Notes under the pieces: model-generated
The model's input: only the letters and a program-made list of their open reading frames with translations
Told to the model about the DNA's origin: nothing
The model's database searches: none
Position numbers and translations under genes: made by a program
In this document: positions 7,828-16,086 of the stretch, piece by piece
Numbering within the stretch: the first letter of the stretch is position 1
Layout: every line of letters starts with the position of its first letter
Source: Acidobacteriota bacterium
GTDB taxonomy: Bacteria; Acidobacteriota; JAAYUB01
Assembly: GCA_029565065.1 (NCBI GenBank)
Contig: JAKQOW010000136.1
Coordinates: 1-64,000, forward strand
Direction of reading: 5' to 3'
DNA: 64,000 bases

Positions 7828-10348
7828 GGGCCTTCCTTATGCTCACGGTCTGGGGGTTGGGGCGGATGCAGGCGCACTCGCGCAGCGCGGCGTGCAGGGT
7901 TCCCGGCGGCTGATCGCGGTGAAGCTTGGCGGGCCAGGTCATCTCCGCGTCGCCGCAAACCACCGTCACCGGGTCGCCCGGGGCGATGCCCGCGGCGGCG
8001 GCATCGTCCGGATTGATCTCGAGCATCCCTTCCGTCAGGAGCATCCGGGAGCCCTCGACCCAGACGGACAGGGGGAAGCCGCGATGGGAGTGCTCCACGG
8101 CGGAAACGGTCAACCGGTAGGTCTCCCGTGCCGCCGGCCCGGCCGCCGTCTCCGCCCGGCCGCCCGGGCGGGTGTCCGCCATCCGGCCGCCCCAATGGAA
8201 CGGTCTGGGATCCCGGCGGGCCAGATCCGCCTCCCGGCGGTAGGCGTCGCTGAAGCGGCCCATCTCCGCGCGGATTTCTTCGGCGCTCGTGAACGCGAAG
8301 CCGGCTGCGCCCATCCGGCGGGCGATGCGGCAGAGGATTTCCCAGTCCGGCAGCGCGTTGCCGGGAGGCGGGACGGCCCGCCGGACCAGCTGCACCCGGC
8401 CCTCGCCGTTGATGAAGGTGCCGTCGGATTCGGTGGCCGCCGCGGCCGGTAGGACCAGGTCCGCGGTGCAGTAGGGTTCCGGAGGGTAGATGTTCTGGAA
8501 AACCAGGAAATCGGCCGGGACCGCCGGCGTGGGGGGCAGCTCGCCCAGCAGGTACAACACCCGGCTTCGCTGCCCCGCCCAGAGCTGCCAGGCGTTCCAG
8601 CTCCCGGCCGCGGGCGCCAGGGGCACCCCCCAGATCTGTTCCGCGAGCCGGCGGTGCGCGTCGTCGTCCAGCGGCACGCCGCCCGGGAGCGCCTCCGGGT
8701 AGGCGCCGGCCGTCAGCGAACCGACCAGGTTGTTTTGCGCCGGCAGCGGCATGAACCCGGCGCCGGTGGCGTCGGCCAGCTCGGTCAGGATCGCGAGGAT
8801 TTCCGCCGCTCCGTCGCACTGCATGAACTCGGAGCCGATCATAATCACGGTGCGTTTGGATTCCCGCAGCAGCCGGGCGGCCTCACCGAGGTCGCTGTCC
8901 CGGCCGGCGGCGCTCGCCCCGGCCGGAGCCGCGGCCGCCGGCTGGACGCGGTCCAGCAGGCTGCGGAGCAGGCCGGCTTCGCCGCCCGACGGCGGTTGCA
9001 GCCAGATCTGGGCGAGCAGGCTGTAGCTGTGGCGATGCGGATTCACGGTGATGAGGCGGATCCCCTGCTTGAGCGTCCGCCGCAGGGCTACCCCGACCAC
9101 CGAGCGTCCGAAGCGGGAATCCAGACCCACGGCCAGGATGACCTCGGCCGCGGACAGGGCCGACAGCGGCACGCTCCGGCCCAGGAGGCGGAGGTAGGGG
9201 TCGAACGCCGGCCCGTAGAAGATCCGGGCTGTGGTGTCCACCTGGTGGGAACGCATGACCACCCGGGCGAACTTCTGGGCGACGTACAGGTCCTCGGTGC
9301 AGCAGTTGGTCGACGCCAGCAGGGCGAACTCCTCCGGCGGACAGGTGGCGAGCTGCTCGGCCATCAGCGCGGTGGCCTGGTCCCAGGAGATTTCCGTGGG
9401 GATCGAGCCGTAGCGGGCATAGGGGTTCCGGAGCCGCCGGTAGCCGCTGACCAGTTCCGTGTTGCAGAAGCGCCCCTTGACACAGAGCTGCCCCTGGTTC
9501 ACCACGGGATCGTCGGCGGGCAGGCTGCCGATGACCCGGTCGTCCTTCACCAGCAGCCGGAGCTGACAGCCCACGCCGCAGAACGAACAGGTGGTGGTCT
9601 CCTCCCGGTCGGGCTTGCCCTCCCAGGCCCGGGCTTTCTCGCGCAAGGCGCCGGTCGGGCACACCGCCACGCAGGCGCCGCAGAACTCGCAGCCGCCCGC
9701 CATGTGGGTGCGGTGGAAGGCCGGCCCGATGATGGTGTTGCGCCCGCGGTTCTTGTACGCCAGCACGTTGGCGGTCCGGACCTCCTGGCACATCCGGACA
9801 CACCGCCCGCAGAGGATGCACAGGTTGTAGTCGCGGTCGTAGAAGGGATCCTCCGTCTCCACCCGGAGGTTGCGGTAGTAGATCGGGTGATCGATGCGGT
9901 CGATGCCCATGGATTCCGCCACCGCCTGCAGCTCGCACAGCGTGTCCTTGGGGCAGTACCGGCAGCCCGTGGTGACCCCGGACTTGCGGATGGTGGGCAT
10001 GAACTCCTTGCACTCGGCCTTCTCGTCGCAGACCAGGCAGCTGGAGGTGTGCTCCGTCAGGAAGAGCTGCAGGATGTCCCGGCGCATGGCCTCGATCTGC
10101 GCGGTCCGGGTGCGCACGATCATTCCCTCTTCCACCGGGGTGGTGCAGGCGGTCGGAAAGGTTCGCACCCCCTCGACCTCGACGATGCACATGCGGCAAC
10201 CGCCGTGCGGCGACAGGCCGGCGAGGTAACACAGGGTGGGGATCTCGATGCCGTGGGCGCGGGCCGCCTCCAGGATCGTGGCGCCCCGGGCGGCGGTGAC
10301 CGTCCGGTTGTCGATGCTCAGCGTGATGGGGGGCTGCTCGGTGTTCAC
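7820..10348 (-). CDS. NuoG/formate-dehydrogenase-alpha-like iron-sulfur subunit lacking the Mo/W ligand
   Basis: The start is GTG at 10348, in a 4-base GTGA overlap with the NuoF-like gene; the product has 842 residues. Ferredoxin-type ligands are C40/C51/C54/C68 for [2Fe-2S], then H100-x3-C104-x2-C107-x5-C113 plus an extra C129/C132/C138 group, C177/180/183/187, C220/223/226/230, and C254/257/261/289 heading the molybdopterin-oxidoreductase domain. The body (300-700) and the C-terminal dinucleotide-binding domain (743-825) are formate-dehydrogenase-like. At the catalytic site, where FDH has (U/C)-H, this protein has A374-R-I-F377-Y378-G-P. Both the metal ligand and the catalytic His are therefore replaced, as in NuoG, and formate oxidation is unlikely. 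It probably relays electrons from ferredoxin to the NuoF-like flavin subunit. Confidence 0.85.
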   Translation of the reverse strand: MNTEQPPITLSIDNRTVTAARGATILEAARAHGIEIPTLCYLAGLSPHGGCRMCIVEVEGVRTFPTACTTPVEEGMIVRTRTAQIEAMRRDILQLFLTEHTSSCLVCDEKAECKEFMPTIRKSGVTTGCRYCPKDTLCELQAVAESMGIDRIDHPIYYRNLRVETEDPFYDRDYNLCILCGRCVRMCQEVRTANVLAYKNRGRNTIIGPAFHRTHMAGGCEFCGACVAVCPTGALREKARAWEGKPDREETTTCSFCGVGCQLRLLVKDDRVIGSLPADDPVVNQGQLCVKGRFCNTELVSGYRRLRNPYARYGSIPTEISWDQATALMAEQLATCPPEEFALLASTNCCTEDLYVAQKFARVVMRSHQVDTTARIFYGPAFDPYLRLLGRSVPLSALSAAEVILAVGLDSRFGRSVVGVALRRTLKQGIRLITVNPHRHSYSLLAQIWLQPPSGGEAGLLRSLLDRVQPAAAAPAGASAAGRDSDLGEAARLLRESKRTVIMIGSEFMQCDGAAEILAILTELADATGAGFMPLPAQNNLVGSLTAGAYPEALPGGVPLDDDAHRRLAEQIWGVPLAPAAGSWNAWQLWAGQRSRVLYLLGELPPTPAVPADFLVFQNIYPPEPYCTADLVLPAAAATESDGTFINGEGRVQLVRRAVPPPGNALPDWEILCRIARRMGAAGFAFTSAEEIRAEMGRFSDAYRREADLARRDPRPFHWGGRMADTRPGGRAETAAGPAARETYRLTVSAVEHSHRGFPLSVWVEGSRMLLTEGMLEINPDDAAAAGIAPGDPVTVVCGDAEMTWPAKLHRDQPPGTLHAALRECACIRPNPQTVSIRKAHV

Positions 10349-12234
10349 TGTTGACTCCGCCGGGACTCGAAAATGACGGCGTTGCCCGCCAACTGGTCGT
10401 ATCGGCACACTTCGTAGCAGGCCTTGCATTTGATGCAGAGGGCCAGGTCGATCCGGTGCGCTTCGGATCGCGCCCCGGCGATGGCGTGGGTCGGGCAAAC
10501 CTCGATGCACCGTTGACACCCGTTGCAGCGCGCCGGGTCGATGCGGTACTCCACCAGTTCCTTGCAGGCGGCCGCGGCACAGTGGCGCTCCTTGGCGTGC
10601 TGGAGATACTCGGTGCGGAAATGCCGCAAGGTCGTCAGGACCGGGTTGGGGGCGGTCTGGCCCAGCCCGCACAGCGAGGCCCGTTTCACCGTCTCGGCCA
10701 GGTTCTGCAGTTTGGCCAGGTCCTCCGGCTGAGCGCGCCCGGCCGCCAGATCCTCCAACAGGCGGACCATGTGCCAGGTGCCCACCCGGCAGGGGGAGCA
10801 CTTGCCGCACGATTCCGCCTGCGTGAAGCGGAGGAAATACAGGGCGAGGTCCACGGCGCAGGTGTCTTCATCCACCACGATCATGCCGCCCGAGCCCATG
10901 ATGGAACCGGCTTCGGCCATGGCCTCGTAGGCGACCGGCAGGTCGAGGAACTCCTCCGACAGGCAGCCGCCTGACGGCCCGCCGGTCTGGACCGCCTTGA
11001 ACCGCTTCCAGGATCCGCCGCCGATGTCGAAGACGATCTGGCGCAGCCGGATGCCCAGCGGCACCTCGATCAGACCCGGCCGCCGGACCTTGCCCACCAG
11101 GGAGAAGGTCTTGGTGCCGTAATTGCCCTCCACCCCGAACTGGCGGTACCAGGCGGCGCCGTTGCGGAGAAGATGGGGCAGGGTGCCCAACGTTTCCACG
11201 TTGTTGATGATGGTGGGCCGGCCGTTGAGGCCGGCGATGGCCGGGAAGGGCGGGCGCGAGCGCGGCATGCCCCGGCGGCCCTCGCACGAGGCGATGAGCG
11301 CGGTCTCTTCACCGCACACGAAGGCGCCGCCGCCCTCCTTGAGGGTGATGCCGAAGCTGAAGTCCGTCCCCAGCACCCCCTCGCCCAGCAACCCGTGGGC
11401 GGTCATCTGGGCGATGGCCGTGCGCAGCCGGGCGATGGCCAGGTGGTAATCCGAGTTGATGTAGATGTAGCCGTGGCTGGCGCCGATGGCGAAGCCGGCG
11501 ATGAGCAGGCCCTCCAGCACGGCGTGTGGATCGCCCTCGATGAGCGCCCGGTTCATGAAGGCACCCGGATCCCCCTCGGAGCAGTTGCAGATCACGTACT
11601 TGGGGGTCCCGGCGGCGCCGCGGCAGATCTGCCATTTCCGCCAGGTGGGAAAGCCGGCCCCGCCGCGGCCGCGCAGCCCCGCCTCCTTGACCAGACCGAT
11701 GACATCCTCGGGCGTCATGCCGAGCGCCTGGTTCAGCCCCGCGTAGCCCTCGTTGGCCAGGTAGTGCTCGATGTCCTCGGGATCGATGAAGCCGCAGTTG
11801 CGGAGCACCAGCCGGACCTGGTGGCGCAGCATCGGTGTGTCGAAAAAGCGCGGCAGCCCGGCGGTTAGCGGATCGCCGTTGGCGCCGAAATGGGCGAAGG
11901 CCAGGTCCGGTGACGGGTCGCCGTGCAGCAACAGCCGCTCCAGAATCCGCCGCGCCCGCGCCGGATCCACGTTGGCGTACGTGATGCGGGGATGGTTCGG
12001 CAGCCGCACGTCCATGAGCGGCTCCAGGTAGCACGGGCCGATGCAGCCCACGGGGACCACCCGCGCCTCCACCTGGCGTTCCGTGAGTGTCTGGCGGATG
12101 GCGTGCAGGACGTCGCCGGCGCCGGCGGCCAGTCCGCAGGTGGCGGCACCGACGTAGATGACCGGGACCGGGCTCGCTTCCAGGCGGGCCCATTGTTGCC
12201 GGGCGGCGGCTTGGATGGCCGGGAAGTTATTCAC
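10345..12234 (-). CDS. NuoF/HydB-like NADH-binding flavin subunit with C-terminal diferredoxin
   Basis: This 629-residue protein has the HydB/BfuB-type layout. An N-terminal thioredoxin-like [2Fe-2S] domain (C33, C64, C68 visible) is followed by the NuoF 51-kDa core with the FMN/NADH motif GRGGAGFPTWRKW (189-201) and the GGGAFVCGEETAL segment (301-313). Next is a [4Fe-4S] site C476/C479/C482/C522, then a two-cluster ferredoxin tail C570/573/576/580 and C600/603/606/610. Complex I NuoF lacks the tail, whereas bifurcating hydrogenases and formate dehydrogenases have it. This is the expected site of NAD(H) chemistry and flavin bifurcation or confurcation. It overlaps the NuoE-like gene by eight bases. 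Confidence 0.9.
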   Translation of the reverse strand: MNNFPAIQAAARQQWARLEASPVPVIYVGAATCGLAAGAGDVLHAIRQTLTERQVEARVVPVGCIGPCYLEPLMDVRLPNHPRITYANVDPARARRILERLLLHGDPSPDLAFAHFGANGDPLTAGLPRFFDTPMLRHQVRLVLRNCGFIDPEDIEHYLANEGYAGLNQALGMTPEDVIGLVKEAGLRGRGGAGFPTWRKWQICRGAAGTPKYVICNCSEGDPGAFMNRALIEGDPHAVLEGLLIAGFAIGASHGYIYINSDYHLAIARLRTAIAQMTAHGLLGEGVLGTDFSFGITLKEGGGAFVCGEETALIASCEGRRGMPRSRPPFPAIAGLNGRPTIINNVETLGTLPHLLRNGAAWYRQFGVEGNYGTKTFSLVGKVRRPGLIEVPLGIRLRQIVFDIGGGSWKRFKAVQTGGPSGGCLSEEFLDLPVAYEAMAEAGSIMGSGGMIVVDEDTCAVDLALYFLRFTQAESCGKCSPCRVGTWHMVRLLEDLAAGRAQPEDLAKLQNLAETVKRASLCGLGQTAPNPVLTTLRHFRTEYLQHAKERHCAAAACKELVEYRIDPARCNGCQRCIEVCPTHAIAGARSEAHRIDLALCIKCKACYEVCRYDQLAGNAVIFESRRSQQ

Positions 12235-12715
12235 GGTTTTGCAAGATCTCCTTCAGTTGGGTGACCATCGTCCGGGCGTGGATCTTCTCGTTGATCTGGA
12301 CCACCGGGGCCAGCGCGCAGCACCCCAGGCAATTGACCCGCTGAAAATCGAATCGTTTGTCCTTGGTGGACTGACCCACGGTGATGCCGAGCTGCCAGCC
12401 GAGGGTGTCGCTCAGAAAGCCGCCGCCGTGGACATGGCAGGCGGTGCCCATGCACACCTTGATGGACTTCCGGCCGGGTTCGTCGAAGCGGAACTTTGAA
12501 AAGAACGAGGCCACCCCGAAGATCTGGTTTTCGGACAGTCGCAGGAACTGCGAGATCTGCCGCACCGACTCCTCGGAGATGTAACCGAACGTTTCCTGCA
12601 CCCGGACCAGAATGGAGATCAGCTCCCCCTCCTGGCCCTTGAACTGCCGGAACAGCTCCTGATAATCCGGCGGGTCGGTGCCGGCGCCGGCGGTCGGAGT
12701 GTCGGGTGGATTCAT
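12227..12715 (-). CDS. NuoE/HydC-like [2Fe-2S] subunit
   Basis: This 162-residue protein has a helical N-terminal part followed by a thioredoxin-like [2Fe-2S] fold. The ligands C88-x4-C93 (VCMGTACHVHGG) and C129-x3-C133 (CLGCC) have the canonical NuoE spacing. The first 16 residues are a Pro/Thr/Ala-rich extension. Its start lies directly after the stop of the hydrogenase-like gene (stop at 12716), so the two are coupled. It forms the NuoE-NuoF electron-input pair with the next gene. Confidence 0.92.
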   Translation of the reverse strand: MNPPDTPTAGAGTDPPDYQELFRQFKGQEGELISILVRVQETFGYISEESVRQISQFLRLSENQIFGVASFFSKFRFDEPGRKSIKVCMGTACHVHGGGFLSDTLGWQLGITVGQSTKDKRFDFQRVNCLGCCALAPVVQINEKIHARTMVTQLKEILQNRE

Positions 12716-13990
12716 TCAGTCATCCTCGCTCTGTTGGATTCGGTTCAGGTGGATGCAGTCGGTGAGCTTCACTTCGCCCCGGACGAAATCCTCCGCAAAG
12801 GCCATGCAGGTGGGCGAGCCACAGCAGCCGCAATCGATCTGCTTCAGCTTCTGATAGACGCGCTCCCGCTCCTTCATCCGCTTGATGGACGTCTCCAGGT
12901 CCGTGTCGAAGTAGCGGGTCGGACGCGGCATGATCGGGTACTCGATGGTGAAATACCCCGCCTTCATCTTCTGCTCGATGTCGCAAGTGTCGATCTCGAT
13001 CCGTTTTTGATACTTCTCGCCCTGGCGCAGGGAGTTGATCCGGGCGATGTACGGGTTTTCCACGTTGAAGGTGCCGCCGACACAGCCCATCATGTGGGCC
13101 GACGCCTCGATGAAGGCGACGTTGCGCAAGCGGGAGTTCTCGATGTCGTCCAAGATCTGCATGACGTGGTCCAGACCCGCGATCACCAGCCAGTTCTCCT
13201 TCTCCGCCGCCCGAGTCAGGCTGCCCGACGTGACCCACTCGGAATTGAACGAGAAATCCTCCGGCACCTGCGACACGTCGAACTCCTTGCTGATGGCCAT
13301 CACGTGCGGCATGATGATGGAGTAGATTCCGCGCACCGACACCACGCCGTCGAACCAGGATTTTTTCTTCTCGGCCGGCTGCTGGACGGAGGCGATCTTT
13401 GCCGGGCAGGTGGCCACGTAGAACACGCCGATCTCCTCGGCGGTCAGCCCGAGCTTCTCGGGCAGGTCCTTTTTGATTTCCCGGGCCGTGATCTCGCGCG
13501 GCACTTCCATGGGGACGATCAGTTCCACCAGGTCGGGAAATTTCACCTGGATGAGCCGGACCACGCACGGGCAATACGAAGCGATCAGGGGCAGGCGGCC
13601 GCGGTATTCCTTGAGATACAGTTCCAGCGCCTTGGCCAGGGCCACCGTGGAGGTGTGCACGTCGATCACGCTGTCGAAGCCGATCTCCTTGAGGGCCAGA
13701 TGGATCACGTAGGGGTGGATGTGGGCGTCGAACTGGGCGTACAGGACGGGGGACGGCACGATGACCTTGTGCTTGAAGTGGGAGAGGCCGTTGACCATGT
13801 CGCTGTCGACGACGATGGCGTTCTCCGGGCAGATGCCGATGCAATTGCCGCAGTCGACGCAAAACTCGTCCGAGATGACCGCTTTGCCGTTGCGCACCCG
13901 GATGGCCTGGGTGGGGCAGGTGCGCATGCAGGCCATGTGCCCCCGGCATTTCGCCGGGATGACTCTGTGGGCATGGAAATAGCGGACCAT
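12716..13990 (-). CDS. [FeFe]-hydrogenase-like protein with altered H-cluster motifs
   Basis: This 424-residue protein has an N-terminal ferredoxin domain, a hydrogenase large-subunit-like core and a C-terminal FeS domain. Ferredoxin ligands are C15-x2-H18-x2-C21-x3-C25 (His in place of the second Cys) and C44/C47/C50/C54. Comparison with classical H-cluster motifs: L1 reads S138-Y-C-P, so the cluster Cys (C140) is kept but the proton-shuttle Cys is Tyr139. L2 reads A193-T-C-P-A-K198, keeping Cys and Lys but losing the M-P pair and the Glu. L3 reads E295-A-S-A-H299-M-M-G-C303, so one of four cluster cysteines is His. The C-terminal C387/C390/C395/C412 matches the PF04060-type [4Fe-4S] domain of sensory or group C/D-like hydrogenase relatives. 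Catalytic H2 turnover is doubtful; a sensor or electron-transfer role fits the DRTGG and HATPase neighbours. A GGAGGGG Shine-Dalgarno supports the start. Confidence 0.85.
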   Translation of the reverse strand: MVRYFHAHRVIPAKCRGHMACMRTCPTQAIRVRNGKAVISDEFCVDCGNCIGICPENAIVVDSDMVNGLSHFKHKVIVPSPVLYAQFDAHIHPYVIHLALKEIGFDSVIDVHTSTVALAKALELYLKEYRGRLPLIASYCPCVVRLIQVKFPDLVELIVPMEVPREITAREIKKDLPEKLGLTAEEIGVFYVATCPAKIASVQQPAEKKKSWFDGVVSVRGIYSIIMPHVMAISKEFDVSQVPEDFSFNSEWVTSGSLTRAAEKENWLVIAGLDHVMQILDDIENSRLRNVAFIEASAHMMGCVGGTFNVENPYIARINSLRQGEKYQKRIEIDTCDIEQKMKAGYFTIEYPIMPRPTRYFDTDLETSIKRMKERERVYQKLKQIDCGCCGSPTCMAFAEDFVRGEVKLTDCIHLNRIQQSEDD

Positions 13991-14009
13991 GACCGTGCCC
14001 CTCCGCAGT

Positions 14010-14822
14010 TCAGGCGGTCGGCGGGCGGATGGAGAATCTCATCCGCAACCGGGTGCCCCGGCCGACTTCACTCTGGATGTCCAACTCATCCGAATTCCGC
14101 TTGATGTTCGGCAGGCCCATGCCCGAGCCGAAACCCATGGCGCGCTGCTCCTCGGTGGCGGTGGTGTATCCCTCCTGCATGGCCTCGGTCACGTCTGGGA
14201 TGCCCTTGCCCTCGTCGTCGAGGATCACCTCGATGGAGCTGGGCGTGACCGCCAGGTTCACCTGGGCCCGCTTGGCGTGCATGATCACATTCATCTCGCC
14301 CTCGTAGGTGGAGATAGCCACGCGACGGACGATCGTGGGATCGACCCCGATCTTCTTCAGGATGGATTTCACTTCGGTGGACACCAATCCGGCCCGCGAG
14401 AAATCGCTCCCTTCGATCTGGAACTGGTTGTTCAACAGGATGGATTCGGCTGGCGGCGGCGTACGCAGCGGCATGTTCGCCAGGTCGGGCGCTTGGGTCA
14501 GCGTGTAAATCCGGACGCAGCTTTCGTACATGTCCATCTGGGTGGACATCAACACGATGTTGTGCTCCCGGGCGAAGCGCTCGGCGCCGTCCTTGGTTTT
14601 CTTCCCCCGGATCAAAACGACCCCGCGGAACTCGGCCATGTGGGCGGAGATGACCGACTGCTGGGTGGCGAGTCCGGTCAGCAGGACGGAGTCCGGTTTT
14701 CCGAAAGCGAGCACGTCGCTCATCAGGTCCGAGGCGTAGATTTCCGTGATGTCGGTGGCGAGAAGATCCTCACGGGCGAGCAGGGTGGCTTCCAGCGCAA
14801 CCCGAATGGCGTCGATCTTCAT
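14010..14822 (-). CDS. DRTGG domain fused to a GHKL (anti-sigma/Ser-kinase type) ATPase domain
   Basis: In this 270-residue protein, residues 1-120 resemble the DRTGG ligand-binding domain (compare the next gene). Residues 135-270 form a small histidine-kinase-like ATPase of the RsbW/SpoIIAB type. The N-box reads E-x3-N-x3-H (EGEMNVIMH), the G1 box DDEGKGIP and the G2 region GFGSGMGLPNI. Such proteins phosphorylate anti-anti-sigma factors or act as partner switches; no such partner is encoded in the window. Its place between a DRTGG protein and the hydrogenase-like gene suggests it reads redox or H2-related state. It starts 84 bases after the stop of the preceding gene and ends 19 bases before the next. 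Confidence 0.8.
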   Translation of the reverse strand: MKIDAIRVALEATLLAREDLLATDITEIYASDLMSDVLAFGKPDSVLLTGLATQQSVISAHMAEFRGVVLIRGKKTKDGAERFAREHNIVLMSTQMDMYESCVRIYTLTQAPDLANMPLRTPPPAESILLNNQFQIEGSDFSRAGLVSTEVKSILKKIGVDPTIVRRVAISTYEGEMNVIMHAKRAQVNLAVTPSSIEVILDDEGKGIPDVTEAMQEGYTTATEEQRAMGFGSGMGLPNIKRNSDELDIQSEVGRGTRLRMRFSIRPPTA

Positions 14823-14906
14823 ACTCGAGCCCAGGGGACGGCAGTTCAGACGGTGTCTTGGCCGGGCCGATGCGGACGCGAACAGGAGACGGAACAGGTG
14901 CGGACG

Positions 14907-15242
14907 CTACTTGGAGACGAGACCGAGCGAGTATAGTTTCCCGACCAGGTCGAAAGTCATCAAGTCAGTGGCGAGGAGGGCGATGTTGTGACGGTTGGCC
15001 AGTTCGATGGTGTCCGGTGGAACACTCTTTCCGTTGGAGATGATGACGGCCGCGACGTCCACCAGGTTGGCGGCGGGGACGATGCTCTTGTGGGTTTGCA
15101 CGGTCACCCAGAGGTTGCCGGATTTGGCGCCTGCCATGACATCGCTCAGCATGTCAGAGATGAACACGCCGCTGATTTCCCGATGCTCAAACTGGCTCAA
15201 CGGCTTCAGCCCGAGGATGTCGATCACTTCTTTTGTCGTCAT
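14907..15242 (-). CDS. DRTGG-domain protein
   Basis: This 111-residue protein consists of a single DRTGG-like domain (PF07085 type), the domain found next to CBS pairs and in phosphotransacetylase N-termini and thought to bind small ligands. It resembles the N-terminal half of the following gene: both have an SDLMSDV/SDMLSDVMAG motif and a NxHNIALLATD/EHNIVLMSTQ motif, so the pair probably arose by duplication and may heterodimerise. No catalytic residues are evident. A GGAG-type ribosome site precedes the start. Confidence 0.82.
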   Translation of the reverse strand: MTTKEVIDILGLKPLSQFEHREISGVFISDMLSDVMAGAKSGNLWVTVQTHKSIVPAANLVDVAAVIISNGKSVPPDTIELANRHNIALLATDLMTFDLVGKLYSLGLVSK

Positions 15243-15285
15243 AGTTCAAGCTCCGTGCAAAGATGGATGTTGATCCCGGTTGCGA

Positions 15286-15828
15286 TCAAAACAACGGCTT
15301 TCGTTCCACCAGCGGTTTCTGCGAGAGCATGCCGACGTCATGGATGAACTCGCCCCGGCACAGGGCGATCTTCTGAATCCGGTCGAAGGAAATGAATCGG
15401 ACGGTGGAGCGCGAGGTGTCGCGGCGCTGGTTGAAATACTCGCCGAGTATTTCCAGCCGCTTTTTGCTGATCGGGGTCTGCAGCCCGTCCGGCAGGTTGG
15501 CAAAGGCGACGAGGATCCAGGTCCGCTTTTTCTCCGCCCGCTTGCGGATTTTCTCCACCTCGCAATCGGGCAGGCAGGAGGTGCAGTACATCAATCCCAG
15601 CAAGTCTTGAAACTCTTCACGCCGTTGGCAGAGCGTGCATTCCAGGTTGAAACGGATGGTCTGGGCGTTCTCGACGATGTTCCAGGTGCAATCCCCTTCT
15701 TTGTACTGATCCCATGTGTCCTGGGTGGAAAAGTAGGTTCGGAGTCCCTGGCAGTGGGAGCAGCGCTCGAAAACCGAGAAGCCGAACTGGACATCCACCA
15801 TTTTCCACACATGCTGGCAATGTGTCAT
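15286..15828 (-). CDS. Zinc-ribbon-like hypothetical protein, first gene of the electron-transfer operon
   Basis: The start at 15828 is chosen because AGGTG lies seven bases upstream; the much longer open frame continues into non-coding repeat DNA. The 180-residue product has three CxxC pairs (C23/C26, C64/C67, C82/C85) plus C4, C47 and C89, suggesting one or two zinc or iron sites. The second half is basic (RKRAEKKRTW). I do not recognise the family. It begins the operon just downstream of a good promoter and is followed after 43 bases by the DRTGG gene, so a regulatory or redox-sensing role is a reasonable guess, not more. Confidence 0.65.
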   Translation of the reverse strand: MTHCQHVWKMVDVQFGFSVFERCSHCQGLRTYFSTQDTWDQYKEGDCTWNIVENAQTIRFNLECTLCQRREEFQDLLGLMYCTSCLPDCEVEKIRKRAEKKRTWILVAFANLPDGLQTPISKKRLEILGEYFNQRRDTSRSTVRFISFDRIQKIALCRGEFIHDVGMLSQKPLVERKPLF

Positions 15829-15917
15829 CAGTGCACACCTAAAAACAAAATATCGAGCCGAGCTTGCCGTCTGCTCGAAATATGAGCGGATAAGAAGGAT
15901 CGGAACAATCTGAGCCA

Positions 15918-15945
15918 AGTTTATCCGGTGGTTTAGAAAAGTCAA
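15918..15945 (-). promoter_or_regulatory. Sigma-70-type promoter of the nine-gene electron-transfer operon
   Basis: On the minus strand there is a -35 TTGACT (15940-15945), a 16-bp spacer and a -10 TAAACT (15918-15923). Transcription would start near 15911, leaving about 80 bases of leader before the zinc-ribbon gene. No other clear promoter is seen inside the operon, where most genes overlap or lie very close. Confidence 0.55.
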
Positions 15946-16086
15946 GGGATTGTTGGTAGAAACCAGAGGGAAGCGACTCGCCAGGCGACAATCCGACCCG
16001 GCCGCCCCGACCCGGATCGTCTCACCCGGTCTGTCCGAATCGACGGGGCGCGGCCGTGATGACGGTGTTTTGCGATGGTGATCCAG

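Noticed and set aside
7820..10348. Calling this gene a formate dehydrogenase
   Set aside because: The (Sec/Cys)-His catalytic pair is Phe-Tyr.
12716..13990. Calling this gene an active [FeFe] hydrogenase
   Set aside because: One of four H-cluster cysteines and the proton-shuttle Cys are replaced, and no HydEFG maturases are in the window.
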